Shown here: piece after piece, positions 5,369 through 5,755 of the stretch
Position numbering within the stretch: position 1 is the first letter of the stretch
Layout: each line of letters starts with the position of its first letter
NCBI GenBank assembly: GCA_002713825.1
Contig: PAUU01000002.1
Span: 10,771 to 16,525 of the forward strand
DNA length: 5,755 nt
Reading direction: 5' to 3'
DNA from: Acidiferrobacteraceae bacterium
GTDB lineage: Bacteria > Pseudomonadota > Gammaproteobacteria > Arenicellales > UBA868
Translations under genes and position numbers: made by a program
Notes under the pieces: generated by a model
Seen by the model: the letters and a program-made list of their open reading frames with translations, nothing else
What the model was told of the DNA's origin: nothing
Databases searched by the model: none

Positions 5369-5755
5369 TCAGTTCAGAAACCGTTGTGCTCGATAGGGTG
5401 TGGGATCGACGATTGGTGTCTCACGGTCGATCATCTGCTGGACCAGTTTCCCTGTGACAGCGCCAAGCGTCAGCCCCACATGCTGATGACCAAAGGCGTA
5501 GACCACTGACGGATGTTTTGATGAGTGACTGATAACCGGCAGAGCATCTGGAAATGTGGGTCGAAAGCCCAGCCAGGTATCCCCACGCTGTTTCAGCGAC
5601 GGTAGTGCGCGGCGGGCAACCTGCTCGATATAGTCAAGACGCTTTGGGTTGGGTTTGGCATCAAGACCTGCCAGTTCAACGGTTCCCGCTGCCCGCAAGC
5701 CACCATCGACAGGGGAAAGATAGAGTCCCGCGTCAGCGAGCCCCACCGGCCGTGA
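5369..5755 (-). CDS. DadA-like FAD-dependent amino-acid oxidoreductase, C-terminal part
   Basis: The frame is open to the right edge (it reads SRPVGLADAG before the first internal GTG), so only the last 128 residues of a protein of roughly 400 are present; the N-terminal GxGxxG FAD-binding motif lies outside. The visible part matches the C-terminus of the DAO/DadA family (COG0665): LYLSPVDGGLRAAGTVELAG (11-30) is the strand region near the substrate site, LGFRPTFPDALPVI (62-75) corresponds to the GxRPxxPDxxPVIG motif, and FGHQHVGLTLGAVTGK (88-103) to the FAD-contacting GHxxxGLTL segment. Such enzymes oxidise the amine of D-amino acids or cyclic imino acids such as hydroxyproline and pass electrons to the respiratory chain. 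GHQHVGLTLG differs from the GHGTLGWTMA of classical DadA, so a relative with another substrate is likely. It converges on the M20 gene with 6 bases between the stops. Confidence 0.85.
   Translation of the reverse strand, partial: SRPVGLADAGLYLSPVDGGLRAAGTVELAGLDAKPNPKRLDYIEQVARRALPSLKQRGDTWLGFRPTFPDALPVISHSSKHPSVVYAFGHQHVGLTLGAVTGKLVQQMIDRETPIVDPTPYRAQRFLN

Overview
The window reads as ordinary chromosomal DNA of a gammaproteobacterium. It is moderately GC-rich, and the SohB-type inner-membrane S49 peptidase is a family found mainly in Gammaproteobacteria. I see no rRNA, tRNA, insertion sequence, CRISPR array or phage gene. Six protein-coding genes fill almost all of it, two of them cut by the window edges. 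No stretch over 300 bases lacks a gene.

Layout. (1) Bases 1-1467, + strand: a CoA-acylating methylmalonate/malonate-semialdehyde dehydrogenase (mmsA type), missing about its first 10-20 residues. (2) Bases 1511-4021, - strand: three genes in the order sohB, gamma-class carbonic anhydrase-like protein, panC. The first two are only 9 bases apart and probably co-transcribed. An 84-base gap holding a 23-bp palindrome separates the second from panC. (3) Bases 4022-4165: a divergent intergenic region with back-to-back extended -10 promoter candidates. (4) Bases 4166-5362, + strand: an M20 metallo-deacylase of the ArgE/DapE group. (5) Bases 5369-5755, - strand: the C-terminal 128 residues of a DadA-like FAD-dependent amino-acid oxidoreductase, convergent with the M20 gene and only 6 bases from it.

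How the genes may fit together. The metabolic genes concern amino acids and CoA. MmsA-type enzymes turn malonate semialdehyde (from beta-alanine) or methylmalonate semialdehyde (from valine) into acetyl-CoA or propionyl-CoA, using CoA. PanC joins beta-alanine to pantoate to make pantothenate, the CoA precursor. The M20 deacylase and the FAD oxidoreductase probably act on N-acylated and free amino acids, but their substrates cannot be fixed from sequence. sohB and the carbonic anhydrase-like gene are housekeeping-type genes with no clear link to these.

I did not find a convincing new biological system. The observations most worth a second look are small regulatory-looking structures: the palindrome upstream of panC, the symmetric divergent promoter region between sohB and the M20 gene, and a hairpin over the sohB stop codon that may couple translation of the next gene.
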